From Desulfuromonadales bacterium C00003107 (GTDB lineage Bacteria > Desulfobacterota > Desulfuromonadia > Desulfuromonadales > Syntrophotaleaceae), in contig MAXT01000204.1 of assembly GCA_001751225.1 (NCBI GenBank), positions 1 through 17,566 on the forward strand: DNA of 17,566 bases, written 5' to 3'. Every line of letters begins with the position of its first letter. Position 1 is the stretch's first letter. A model generated the notes under the pieces. That model was not told the origin of the DNA, searched no databases, and saw only the letters and a list, made by a program, of their open reading frames with translations. Below are positions 7,315-13,876 of the stretch, in pieces. The position numbers and the translations under genes are program-made.

Positions 7315-8052
7315 ATGAGACGCAAGATATTTTTGTTTGTCGGAATCCTGGCTTTGTTGGTTGGCACCATGCCCGCCTGTACTTCCTACAAAAGCCAGGA
7401 AGTTGCCTTTAGGCCACCTACCGCTTATGGCAATATGCAGTTGGTGGCCGGGGCGCAGGTCGCTGCTCAATCTTACGCCGACAGTTCGGCTGCGAAGCAG
7501 GCTTTTGGTTTCGATATTCGCTCTGCAGGCCTTCTCCCGGTGCAGGTGATTATAGACAATGGTGGTGACAGTTCTCTGGATGTAGTCCCCGAGCAGACCT
7601 TTCTGGTCGATGCCGAGGGTAATTTGTGGAGTTTGCTCGACAGCCGGACGGCTTATCAGCGAGTGGAGAAGAGTTCTGAATATGCTCGTATCGCCAAAGG
7701 CAGTGGCAAGGGCTCGCTGTTAGGTGGTGCCGGCGGTGCCGCTATCGGTGCGGCTATCGGTATTCTGACCGGTGATAACGTCGCCTCAGCGGCATTCAAA
7801 GGGGCGGCCGTCGGTGCAGCCGGTGGTGCAGTTGTCGGTGGCACACAAGCCAACACCTCGGGTGATGCCAGTCGTCAGATCGGTCGTGATCTGGCCAATA
7901 AACAGCTAGTCAATCAAGCGGTGCAGCCTGGGAGCTTGGCCAATGGATTCCTGTTCTTCCCCGGCGAGGCTCCGTCAGCTGCGCAGCTGCGTTTACAGGT
8001 ACGGGAAACTCAGAGCGGATTAGTACATAAGGTGATGATTCCTTTGCCTTGA
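7315..8052 (+). CDS. Putative lipoprotein with glycine-zipper segment
   Basis: A 245-residue envelope protein of unknown function. The N-terminus has a basic start (MRRK), a hydrophobic stretch and MPAC with Cys22, a plausible but non-canonical lipobox (Met and Pro at -3 and -2). If real, the mature protein is a lipid-anchored lipoprotein. After a soluble domain of about 100 residues, residues 131-176 form a Gly/Ala-rich repeat (LLGGAGGAAIGAAIGILTG, then FKGAAVGAAGGAVVGG), the pattern of a glycine zipper that can pair two helices in a membrane. A soluble C-terminal tail follows. AAGGA lies 7 bases before the ATG. A strong terminator follows, so it looks like a single-gene unit. I do not recognise a characterised homologue. 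Confidence 0.82.
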   Translation: MRRKIFLFVGILALLVGTMPACTSYKSQEVAFRPPTAYGNMQLVAGAQVAAQSYADSSAAKQAFGFDIRSAGLLPVQVIIDNGGDSSLDVVPEQTFLVDAEGNLWSLLDSRTAYQRVEKSSEYARIAKGSGKGSLLGGAGGAAIGAAIGILTGDNVASAAFKGAAVGAAGGAVVGGTQANTSGDASRQIGRDLANKQLVNQAVQPGSLANGFLFFPGEAPSAAQLRLQVRETQSGLVHKVMIPLP

Positions 8053-8086
8053 TACGTCGCTGGGTAGGCTATTATCTGAGCAGTAC

Positions 8087-8118
8087 AGGGAGCGAACCCA
8101 GGGTTCGCTCCCTTTTTT
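8087..8118 (+). terminator. Intrinsic terminator after the lipoprotein gene
   Basis: GGGAGCGAACC (8088-8098) pairs perfectly with GGTTCGCTCCC (8102-8112) across a 3-base loop, giving 11 base pairs, followed by TTTTTT (8113-8118). It lies 35 bases past the stop codon and isolates this gene from sahR. Confidence 0.93.
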
Positions 8119-8122
8119 CGTC

Positions 8123-8167
8123 TTGACCTCTTGGGTAGAGCATGTTAGATCAACAAAAGCTGATCTA
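8123..8167 (+). promoter_or_regulatory. sahR promoter with overlapping inverted-repeat operator
   Basis: TTGACC (8123-8128) and TTAGAT (8145-8150) give a -35/-10 pair with a 16-base spacer. A perfect inverted repeat, TAGATCA (8146-8152) and TGATCTA (8161-8167) with an 8-base centre, lies over the proposed -10 box and start site, where a repressor would block transcription. ArsR-family dimers bind such imperfect or perfect palindromes, so autoregulation by the protein encoded just downstream is the simplest reading. The repeat is seen; the binding is inferred. Confidence 0.5.
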
Positions 8168-8192
8168 CTATTAAGGGAAAGCAGATAAAGTA

Positions 8193-9116
8193 ATGTTGCA
8201 GACTCTTAAGGCGTTGGCCGATCCGACCCGCCTTCGATTATTGGGCATCCTTGCTCACGGTGAATTCACCGTACAGGAATTGACGACCATCCTTGCCATG
8301 GGGCAGTCAAGAATCTCTCGCCACTTGCGCATTCTCATCGATGCCGGTGTCGCTTCAGTCAAGCGGCAGGGTACCTGGGGCTATTATCGTTTGGATAGGG
8401 GCAACAGGCTTTTTGACGAGTTGTGGCGCAATCTGGAACCGCAGCTTGATGACCTTGCTGATTGGCAGATTGATCGGCGAAACCTGATGTCGGCCTTGGA
8501 AGAGCGTCGTGGCCGCAGTCAGAGGTTCTTTGAGCAACATGCCACTCAATGGGACCAGCTAGTCCGGGAGTTGTTGCCGGTGGCCGATTATCGAAGTCAG
8601 CTTTTGCAGCAGGTGCCTCATTGCCAAGTTCTGCTGGAGGTGGGAGGCGGTACCGGTGTCATGCTGCCAGCTTTGGCGGATAGAGCGAGTCGAGTTCTGG
8701 CCGTCGATCATTCACCGGCCATGTTAGCCGAGGCTAAGCAACGGGCCGAACAGAAGGGGCTGAGTCAGGTTGAGTTTCGCTTGGGGGAAATGAGCCATTT
8801 GCCTCTGTGCAACGCGGAGGTCAACTGGGCGGTTCTCGATATGGTGCTGCACCATGCAGCGCAGCCGGCTTTGGTTCTGCGTGAACTGGCGCGGGTGCTA
8901 GATCCTCATGGCGGGGGGACGATTGCCGATCTACAGCGTCATGACCAAGAGTGGGTGCGAAGCGGGCTGGCCGATCAGTGGCTCGGCTTTGATATCGCAG
9001 AGCTGGAAGACTGGTTTTTCGGGGCCGGGTTTGGCAAACCCGTATTTAATTTTGTTTCAGCGCCAGGGCAAGAACAGGACGTAGTTTTGTGTTCGGCACG
9101 AAAAAGAGCCGGTTGA
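8193..9116 (+). CDS. sahR: ArsR-family regulator fused to a SAM-methyltransferase-like domain (SahR type)
   Basis: A 307-residue two-domain protein. Residues 1 to about 75 form an ArsR winged helix (LADPTRLRLLGIL, then SRISRHLRILIDAGV with the recognition helix, and a wing at KRQGTWGYYRL). The metal-binding cysteines of classical ArsR/SmtB proteins are absent. After a linker helix, residues from about 140 onward form a class I methyltransferase domain with motif I LLEVGGGTG (Glu149-Gly155), VDHSPAMLAEA and LDMVLHHAAQP. This architecture beside ahcY and metK matches the SahR group, in which the second domain binds S-adenosylhomocysteine as a signal and the protein represses SAH/methionine recycling genes. 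A genuine methyltransferase role cannot be excluded. ATG 8193 follows AAGGGAAAG. ahcY begins 74 bases later. Confidence 0.85.
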   Translation: MLQTLKALADPTRLRLLGILAHGEFTVQELTTILAMGQSRISRHLRILIDAGVASVKRQGTWGYYRLDRGNRLFDELWRNLEPQLDDLADWQIDRRNLMSALEERRGRSQRFFEQHATQWDQLVRELLPVADYRSQLLQQVPHCQVLLEVGGGTGVMLPALADRASRVLAVDHSPAMLAEAKQRAEQKGLSQVEFRLGEMSHLPLCNAEVNWAVLDMVLHHAAQPALVLRELARVLDPHGGGTIADLQRHDQEWVRSGLADQWLGFDIAELEDWFFGAGFGKPVFNFVSAPGQEQDVVLCSARKRAG

Positions 9117-9123
9117 GTAACTA

Positions 9124-9142
9124 TTTTGAACTTTGAATTCAA
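9124..9142 (+). promoter_or_regulatory. Candidate operator upstream of ahcY
   Basis: TTGAATTCAA (9133-9142) is a perfect 10-base palindrome. It is preceded by TTTTGAA (9124-9130), which repeats half of it. It lies about 50 bases before the ahcY start in an AT-rich spacer. No strong promoter boxes are evident. It differs in sequence from the palindrome at the sahR promoter, so a shared regulator is not proven. Confidence 0.25.
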
Positions 9143-9190
9143 TGAATAAAGCTTTTCACACCATCACATTTCAATAAGGAGTATTTTAAT

Positions 9191-10615
9191 ATGACGAACA
9201 CCGTCGCCACCGACTACCTGATCAAAGATATCGCCCTGGCTGATTGGGGCCGCAAGGAAATCCGCATTGCCGAAGCTGAAATGCCGGGGTTGATGGCATT
9301 GCGTAATGAATTTGGCGCCCAGAAACCACTGGCTGGGGCTCGCATTACCGGTTCTTTGCACATGACTATTCAGACTGCGGTTTTGATTGAGACTCTGGTC
9401 GAACTCGGCGCTGATGTCCGCTGGGCCAGCTGCAATATCTACTCGACCCAGGATCATGCTGCCGCTGCCATTGCCGCTGCTGGCGTTCCCGTTTTTGCCT
9501 TTAAGGGGGAGACGCTAGAGGAGTACTGGCGTTATACCAAGGCAGCACTTAGCCATCCTGACGGACCGAACCTGATTGTCGATGACGGCGGCGATGCCAC
9601 CATGCTGGTGCACCGTGGTGTCGAGCGGGAAATAGAGTTCGAAAAATCCGGGCAGTTGCCAGCCGTTTCGGCGGATAATAAGGAAATTGCCATCGTCGAC
9701 CAGTTGCTTAATGAAACCCTTGAAGAGGACCCTTCTCTCTGGCGTCGTATGGCCAAAGGGCTCAAAGGAGTCAGTGAAGAGACCACCACCGGAGTCCATC
9801 GTCTCTATCAGATGGCTCGTGAAGGCAGCTTGATGTTTCCTGCTTTTAACGTTAACGATTCGGTAACCAAAAGCAAGTTCGACAACCTCTATGGCTGCCG
9901 TGAGTCTCTTCTCGATGGCATCAAGCGAGCGACTGATGTCATGGTGGCAGGCAAAAAGTGCGTTGTGCTTGGGTATGGGGATGTTGGCAAGGGTTGTGCT
10001 CAGGCCTTTCGCGGCATGGGCGCCATGGTCTTCGTCACCGAGATTGATCCCATCTGTGCCTTGCAGGCCGCCATGGAGGGTTTCCCCGTAGTGAAGATGG
10101 AAGATGCCTGCGCTTTTGGCGATATTTTTGTCACCACTACCGGTAATGTTGATGTCATTACGCGTAGCCATATGGATCGCATGAAAAACGAGGCGATCGT
10201 CAGTAATATTGGCCACTTTGATTCTGAAATTCAGGTTGATGCAGTTTATGACGATCCCAACCTGGTGGTTCATGAAATCAAGCCTCAGGTTGATCAGGTC
10301 GAGTGGCCTGATGGCAAGCGAGTGACAATCCTGGCTCGTGGTCGCCTGGTCAATCTCGGCTGCGCCACCGGGCACCCATCCTTCGTCATGTCCGCTTCCT
10401 TTACCAATCAAGTACTGGCTCAGATTGAATTGTGGATCAATACTGATCACTATGAAAACCAGGTTTATGTATTGCCCAAGCATTTGGATGAAAAAGTTGC
10501 TCGCTTGCATCTGGGTAAGCTGGAGGTGCAGTTGACGGAGATGACTACTAAGCAAGCTGAATACCTCGGTGTTGAGGTGACAGGCCCCTACAAGCCTGAT
10601 CATTATCGCTATTAA
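9191..10615 (+). CDS. ahcY: Adenosylhomocysteinase (S-adenosyl-L-homocysteine hydrolase)
   Basis: A 474-residue cytosolic NAD-dependent enzyme that splits S-adenosylhomocysteine into adenosine and homocysteine, relieving product inhibition of methyltransferases. Substrate-site residues are seen in GSLHMTIQ (His57), DDGGDAT, EETTTGV and [13 protein letters not shown] (Lys227, Asp231). The NAD-binding Rossmann motif is [18 protein letters not shown], with [10 protein letters not shown] and [13 protein letters not shown] following, and the C-terminus is the conserved KPDHYRY. It belongs to the longer bacterial form with an insertion of about 40 residues (around [13 protein letters not shown]) compared with mammals. 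AAGGAG (9176-9181) lies 9 bases before the ATG. It may be co-transcribed with sahR. Confidence 0.98.
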   Translation: MTNTVATDYLIKDIALADWGRKEIRIAEAEMPGLMALRNEFGAQKPLAGARITGSLHMTIQTAVLIETLVELGADVRWASCNIYSTQDHAAAAIAAAGVPVFAFKGETLEEYWRYTKAALSHPDGPNLIVDDGGDATMLVHRGVEREIEFEKSGQLPAVSADNKEIAIVDQLLNETLEEDPSLWRRMAKGLKGVSEETTTGVHRLYQMAREGSLMFPAFNVNDSVTKSKFDNLYGCRESLLDGIKRATDVMVAGKKCVVLGYGDVGKGCAQAFRGMGAMVFVTEIDPICALQAAMEGFPVVKMEDACAFGDIFVTTTGNVDVITRSHMDRMKNEAIVSNIGHFDSEIQVDAVYDDPNLVVHEIKPQVDQVEWPDGKRVTILARGRLVNLGCATGHPSFVMSASFTNQVLAQIELWINTDHYENQVYVLPKHLDEKVARLHLGKLEVQLTEMTTKQAEYLGVEVTGPYKPDHYRY

Positions 10616-10667
10616 GTTCCTTTTTCGATTCGTTTGCCACCGTTAGCTGCCATCGCCGCCCTGCTAG

Positions 10668-10857
10668 ATTGTGCGAATGCACAGTGCTTAACAAGGGTTT
10701 CAACTGCAGAAAATTACGGAATGGCACGTGGCGATCATTCGGTAAGGGAGTACAATCATAGGACATAAGATCTGATCGTAACGGGTATGCGAATCAGGTC
10801 TGAAACCTCCATCTTTTGGCGCGTTGTCCTTCCCTCCTGAGCAACGCGCCTTTTTTT
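10668..10857 (+). ncRNA. Candidate structured non-coding RNA between ahcY and prfB
   Basis: The spacer holds several hairpins reading on the + strand and ending in an intrinsic terminator. Hairpin A: ATTGTGC (10668-10674), loop GAAT, GCACAGT (10679-10685). Hairpin B: TTAC-G-GAATG (10714-10723) with CATTC-G-GTAA (10736-10745). Hairpin C: 13 pairs with one bulged A, AGATCTGATCGTA (10768-10780) with TGCG (10788-10791) and ATCAGGTCT (10793-10801), including two G-U pairs. GGGTTTC (10695-10701) can pair with GAAACCT (10802-10808) and enclose B and C in a three-way junction. I recognise no known RNA family. It could be a stand-alone small RNA, a long ahcY 3' UTR or an orphan riboswitch-like element. 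The 5' end is unknown. TGCTAGATT (10662-10670) resembles an extended -10 box, but use of it would remove part of hairpin A. Confidence 0.4.
10818..10857 (+). terminator. Strong intrinsic terminator of the ahcY / candidate RNA transcript
   Basis: GGCGCGTTG (10818-10826) and CAACGCGCC (10842-10850) form a perfect 9-base-pair GC-rich stem with a 15-base pyrimidine-rich loop, followed by seven T residues (10851-10857). On the opposite strand no T run follows the hairpin, so it works only for + strand transcription. It lies about 200 bases after the ahcY stop. Confidence 0.93.
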
Positions 10858-10986
10858 GTGCCTGGTCTTTTGTTTTGAAGCTCTTGGCCGGGCGAAGTTT
10901 GGGTTTTTTCGGTAGACATGTCTTCCAATTAGGGGCTTTTCAGGGGCACTGTGGATATGAGCAGGTGAAGAGGCAACAACTGCACC

Positions 10987-11015
10987 TTGCCCTGCCCTCT
11001 ACGAGTCGCTATAAT
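10987..11015 (+). promoter_or_regulatory. Sigma-70 type promoter for prfB
   Basis: TTGCCC (10987-10992) and a consensus TATAAT (11010-11015) are separated by exactly 17 bases. Predicted start is near 11022, giving a leader of about 30 bases with AAGGAG (11038-11043) 8 bases before the prfB ATG. The stretch 10858-10986, between the terminator and this promoter, shows no gene. It holds only a weak hairpin, AGGTG/CACCT around 10963-10987, next to the -35 box. Confidence 0.65.
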
Positions 11016-11051
11016 CCCCCGCATTGCATTCGTGATTAAGGAGTTATTGTT

Positions 11052-12147
11052 ATGTTTCGTGAAGAAAAAGAGGCCTTAAAGAAACTCCAGATCAAGCTCG
11101 ATGAGCTGAGGGGGTATCTTTGAACTGCCGGCCAAAAAAGAACGTATCGCTGAGCTAGAGGCAGAGATTGCTCGTCCAGGCTTCTGGGATCAGGGAGACA
11201 AAGCCCAGGATTTGCTTAAAGAACGGACTGGGCTGGGGAAGGTGGTAGAGAAGTGGGAGAAAGCAGCTGCTGAACTAGAGGATCTACAGGTTCTGGTGGA
11301 GTTGGGAGAAGAGGGCGAAGATCAGGAGTCCCTCGATGAGGTGCGAGGGCTGTTGCCGGGTTTGGCTCAGCGGGTGGATAAGATGGAATTTGCCCGTATG
11401 TTGTCCGGCGAGTACGACGCCAACAACGCTATTTTCAGTATCAACGCTGGCGCCGGTGGGCTCGAGGCTCAGGATTGGGCCGATATGCTGCTGCGCATGT
11501 ATCTGCGGTTTTTTGAAAAGAAGGGCTACAAATCGAACATCACCGACTATCAGCCCGCCGAAGAAGGTGGAATCAAGAGCGTAACCGTGACCGTAGAAGG
11601 GGACTATGCCTACGGCTGGCTGCGTTCAGAGATCGGTATTCATCGATTGGTGCGAATTTCGCCCTTCGATTCCAATGCGCGGCGACATACGTCTTTTAGT
11701 TCCGTCTTCGTGTTTCCCGAACTGCCCGACGAAATTGAAGTTGAAATCAACGAAAAAGACCTCAAAGTCGACACCTATCGCGCCAGCGGTGCAGGCGGCC
11801 AGCATGTCAACAAAACCGATTCGGCTATTCGTATTACCCATGTTCCTACAAATACCGTGGTGGCCTGTCAGAACGAGCGTTCCCAACACAAAAACCGGGC
11901 CACAGCCTTAAAACAGCTCAAGGCACGACTCTTCGAGTTGGAGCAGCGCAAGAAGGCTGAAGAGGCCTCGGCCATTGCTGGCGATAAGATGGAGATCGGT
12001 TGGGGCAGTCAAATTCGTTCTTATGTGTTGCACCCCTATCGCATGGTCAAGGACCATCGTACCGGTTTTGAAGTGGGCAATGCCGATGCGGTTTTGGACG
12101 GCGATCTCGATGGCTTCATCGAGGCTTATCTGCTCAGTGGTAAATAG
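11052..12147 (+). CDS. prfB: Peptide chain release factor 2, expressed by programmed +1 frameshift
   Basis: Release factor for UGA and UAA codons. The gene is in two frames: codons 1-23 run from ATG 11052 to CTT 11118-11120, an in-frame TGA follows at 11121-11123, and the rest is read in the +1 frame from GAA 11122 to TAA 12147. The joined protein is 364 residues, almost the E. coli length. The second part contains the stop-recognition tripeptide SPF (residues 203-205, in VRISPFDSNARRHTSF) and the GGQ peptidyl-hydrolysis motif (248-250, in RASGAGGQHVNKTDSAIRI). Low RF2 slows termination at the TGA and favours the shift, so the gene regulates itself. AAGGAG and a good promoter precede it. It is not a pseudogene despite the apparent frame break. 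Confidence 0.96.
11109..11123 (+). promoter_or_regulatory. RF2 programmed +1 frameshift site
   Basis: AGGGGG (11109-11114) is the internal Shine-Dalgarno-like element, followed by TAT, then CTT and TGA. The ribosome slips from CTT to TTT. The next base is A (11124), giving CTTTGAA instead of the usual CTTTGAC. Confidence 0.95.
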
Positions 12148-12152
12148 CCACG

Positions 12153-12176
12153 TCCCCGATGACTTGCCTCGGGGGA
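12153..12176 (+). other. Hairpin just after prfB
   Basis: CCCCGA (12154-12159) and TCGGGG (12169-12174) pair with a 9-base loop, six bases after the prfB stop. The nearest T run (TTTTT from about 12184) is some 10 bases further, so it is a poor intrinsic terminator. It may stabilise the mRNA end or be incidental. Confidence 0.3.
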
Positions 12177-12246
12177 TATGATCTTTTTGAGCTGCTCGAA
12201 ACACCCGTGCAGAGACCGGAAGAGGCAGTCAAAACGGGCTTTTCCC

Positions 12247-12275
12247 TTGACTTGGTCAGGGCCATTGTTTAAGGT
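12247..12275 (+). promoter_or_regulatory. Possible promoter for lysS
   Basis: TTGACT (12247-12252) and TAAGGT (12270-12275) are spaced by 17 bases. The -35 box is good and the -10 box weak. AAAGGG (12299-12304) follows as ribosome-binding site 10 bases before the lysS ATG. The remainder of the 167-base prfB-lysS spacer shows nothing else. Confidence 0.4.
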
Positions 12276-12314
12276 GCCTTGTTTTGGGTCTGGGATAGAA
12301 AGGGCTTTGAATTC

Positions 12315-13799
12315 ATGGAAGAACTGAACGATATATTGTTGCAACGCCGGGCCAAAGTTGATGAATTTCGCGAGCAGGGGATTGACCCTTTTGCCAACGA
12401 TTTTGTCGTCAGTCACAACGCGGCCCAGGTCAGGGAGGCGCACGCCGAGCACGATGCTGCCGCGTTGGAAAGTTGCGAGCAGGATTATGCTGTGGCCGGG
12501 CGGATCATGGCCCGTCGTGATTTCGGCAAGGCCGCATTTATTCAGATTCAGGATCGTACCGGCAGGCTGCAGGTCTTTGTCCGCCGGGATGAGATTGGGG
12601 ATGAAACCTTTCAACACTTTCGTAAGCTGGATATCGGCGACATCGTTGGTGTGACTGGGCGGATGTTTCGTACTAAAACTAACGAACTGTCGCTGCGGGC
12701 TGCTTCCCTGCGGTTGTTGACCAAGTCGTTGCAGGTATTACCTGAAAAATGGCATGGTCTGACCGATGTAGAGACCCGCTACCGCCAGCGCTACCTTGAT
12801 ATGATCGTCAATCCGCAGGTGCGCGACACGTTTCAGAAACGCAGCCGCATTATCAGTTTGATCCGTGACTACATGGTGCAGAACGATTTTCTTGAGGTGG
12901 AAACCCCGATGATGCAGCCGGTAGCTGGCGGGGCCACGGCCAAGCCTTTCGTTACCCACCACAATACCCTGAAGATGGATCTCTTTTTACGCATCGCTCC
13001 AGAACTCTATCTGAAAAGATTGGTGGTCGGCGGCTTTGAACGGGTTTTTGAGATCAATCGCAATTTTCGTAACGAAGGGATTTCTATTCAGCACAATCCC
13101 GAATTTACCATGATCGAGTTCTACCAGGCTTATGCCACTTACCACACCCTGATGGATTTTACCGAGAAGCTGATCTGTCATGTGGCACAAGAGGTGGTCG
13201 GTAATCTGGTCATCCCCTACGGTGGCAAGGAAGTAGATCTGACGGCCCCCTGGGATCGGTTGACATTGAAGGAATCGATTGTCAAGTACGGGGGTATTGA
13301 GCCAGCTCTGTTGGAGGATAAAGCCCAAGCCCTTGGCTACGCACGTAGCCTCGGTCTCGAACTTGACGATAAAATCGGTCACGGTAAATTGCTTACTGAG
13401 ATCTTCGATGAGGTGGTGGAACCTAAGTTATGGAACCCGACCTTCATTACTGAATATCCTACCGAGGTTTCTCCTCTGTCGCGGAAAAACGATGCTAATC
13501 CTGAGGTCGTCGATCGTTTTGAACTCTTTATTGTTGGGCGAGAACTGGCCAATGCTTTTTCCGAGCTAAACGATCCCATTGACCAGAAAGAACGCTTCAT
13601 CGGCCAGTTAGCTGAAAAAGAGGCTGGCGACGAAGAGGCTCACGCCATGGACGAGGACTACATTCGTGCTTTGGAGTATGGCCTTCCGCCTACCGCCGGT
13701 GAAGGGATCGGTATCGATCGGCTGGTCATGCTGTTGACCGATTCCGCCTCGATTCGGGATGTCATCCTTTTTCCCCAGTTGCGGCCCGAAAGCAAGTAA
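12315..13799 (+). CDS. lysS: Lysyl-tRNA synthetase, class II
   Basis: A 494-residue cytosolic enzyme that charges tRNA-Lys. The N-terminal OB-fold anticodon-binding domain covers about residues 60-150 (VAGRIMARRDFGKAAFIQIQ region). The class II catalytic core follows, with motif 1 near RSRIISLIRDYMVQNDFLEV, the lysine/ATP region ETPMMQPVAGGATAKPF, motif 2 INRNFRNEGISIQHNPEF (Phe251-Gly255 within it), and motif 3 GEGIGIDRLVMLLTD (Gly462-Arg469) near the C-terminus. ATG 12315 was chosen because it gives the family N-terminus (MEELNDILLQRRAK) and has AAAGGG upstream; a TTG at 12279 would add 12 atypical residues. The length is standard. The lolC/E gene begins 77 bases later. Confidence 0.97.
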   Translation: MEELNDILLQRRAKVDEFREQGIDPFANDFVVSHNAAQVREAHAEHDAAALESCEQDYAVAGRIMARRDFGKAAFIQIQDRTGRLQVFVRRDEIGDETFQHFRKLDIGDIVGVTGRMFRTKTNELSLRAASLRLLTKSLQVLPEKWHGLTDVETRYRQRYLDMIVNPQVRDTFQKRSRIISLIRDYMVQNDFLEVETPMMQPVAGGATAKPFVTHHNTLKMDLFLRIAPELYLKRLVVGGFERVFEINRNFRNEGISIQHNPEFTMIEFYQAYATYHTLMDFTEKLICHVAQEVVGNLVIPYGGKEVDLTAPWDRLTLKESIVKYGGIEPALLEDKAQALGYARSLGLELDDKIGHGKLLTEIFDEVVEPKLWNPTFITEYPTEVSPLSRKNDANPEVVDRFELFIVGRELANAFSELNDPIDQKERFIGQLAEKEAGDEEAHAMDEDYIRALEYGLPPTAGEGIGIDRLVMLLTDSASIRDVILFPQLRPESK

Positions 13800-13876
13800 C
13801 AGTCATACTAAGGTTCACGGCAAGATCGGAGTAGGGTTCACTGCCACGCTCCAGTTGTCATATCAAACGGAGTTCT

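Noticed and set aside
9117..9190. SAH riboswitch upstream of ahcY
   Set aside because: The 74-base AT-rich spacer lacks the GC-rich conserved core and pseudoknot expected of the SAH class.
9515..10603. Long open frame (362 codons) on the minus strand opposite ahcY
   Set aside because: It lies entirely antisense to a certain gene, its translation has no recognisable motif, and such frames arise from codon bias in conserved GC-rich genes.
10668..10857. 6S RNA, SRP RNA or tmRNA in the ahcY-prfB spacer
   Set aside because: The pairing is a branched junction plus terminator and not the long rod of 6S RNA. No SRP GGAAG-type core, tRNA-like ends or tag reading frame were found.
10824..11039. 71-codon frame on the + strand in the ahcY-prfB spacer
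   Set aside because: It starts with TTG inside the terminator stem, has no usable ribosome-binding site and no motif, and runs through the prfB promoter.
11052..11123. prfB as a frameshifted pseudogene or sequencing error
   Set aside because: The internal SD-like AGGGGG, the CTT-TGA slip site and the position at codon 24 match the known programmed RF2 frameshift exactly.
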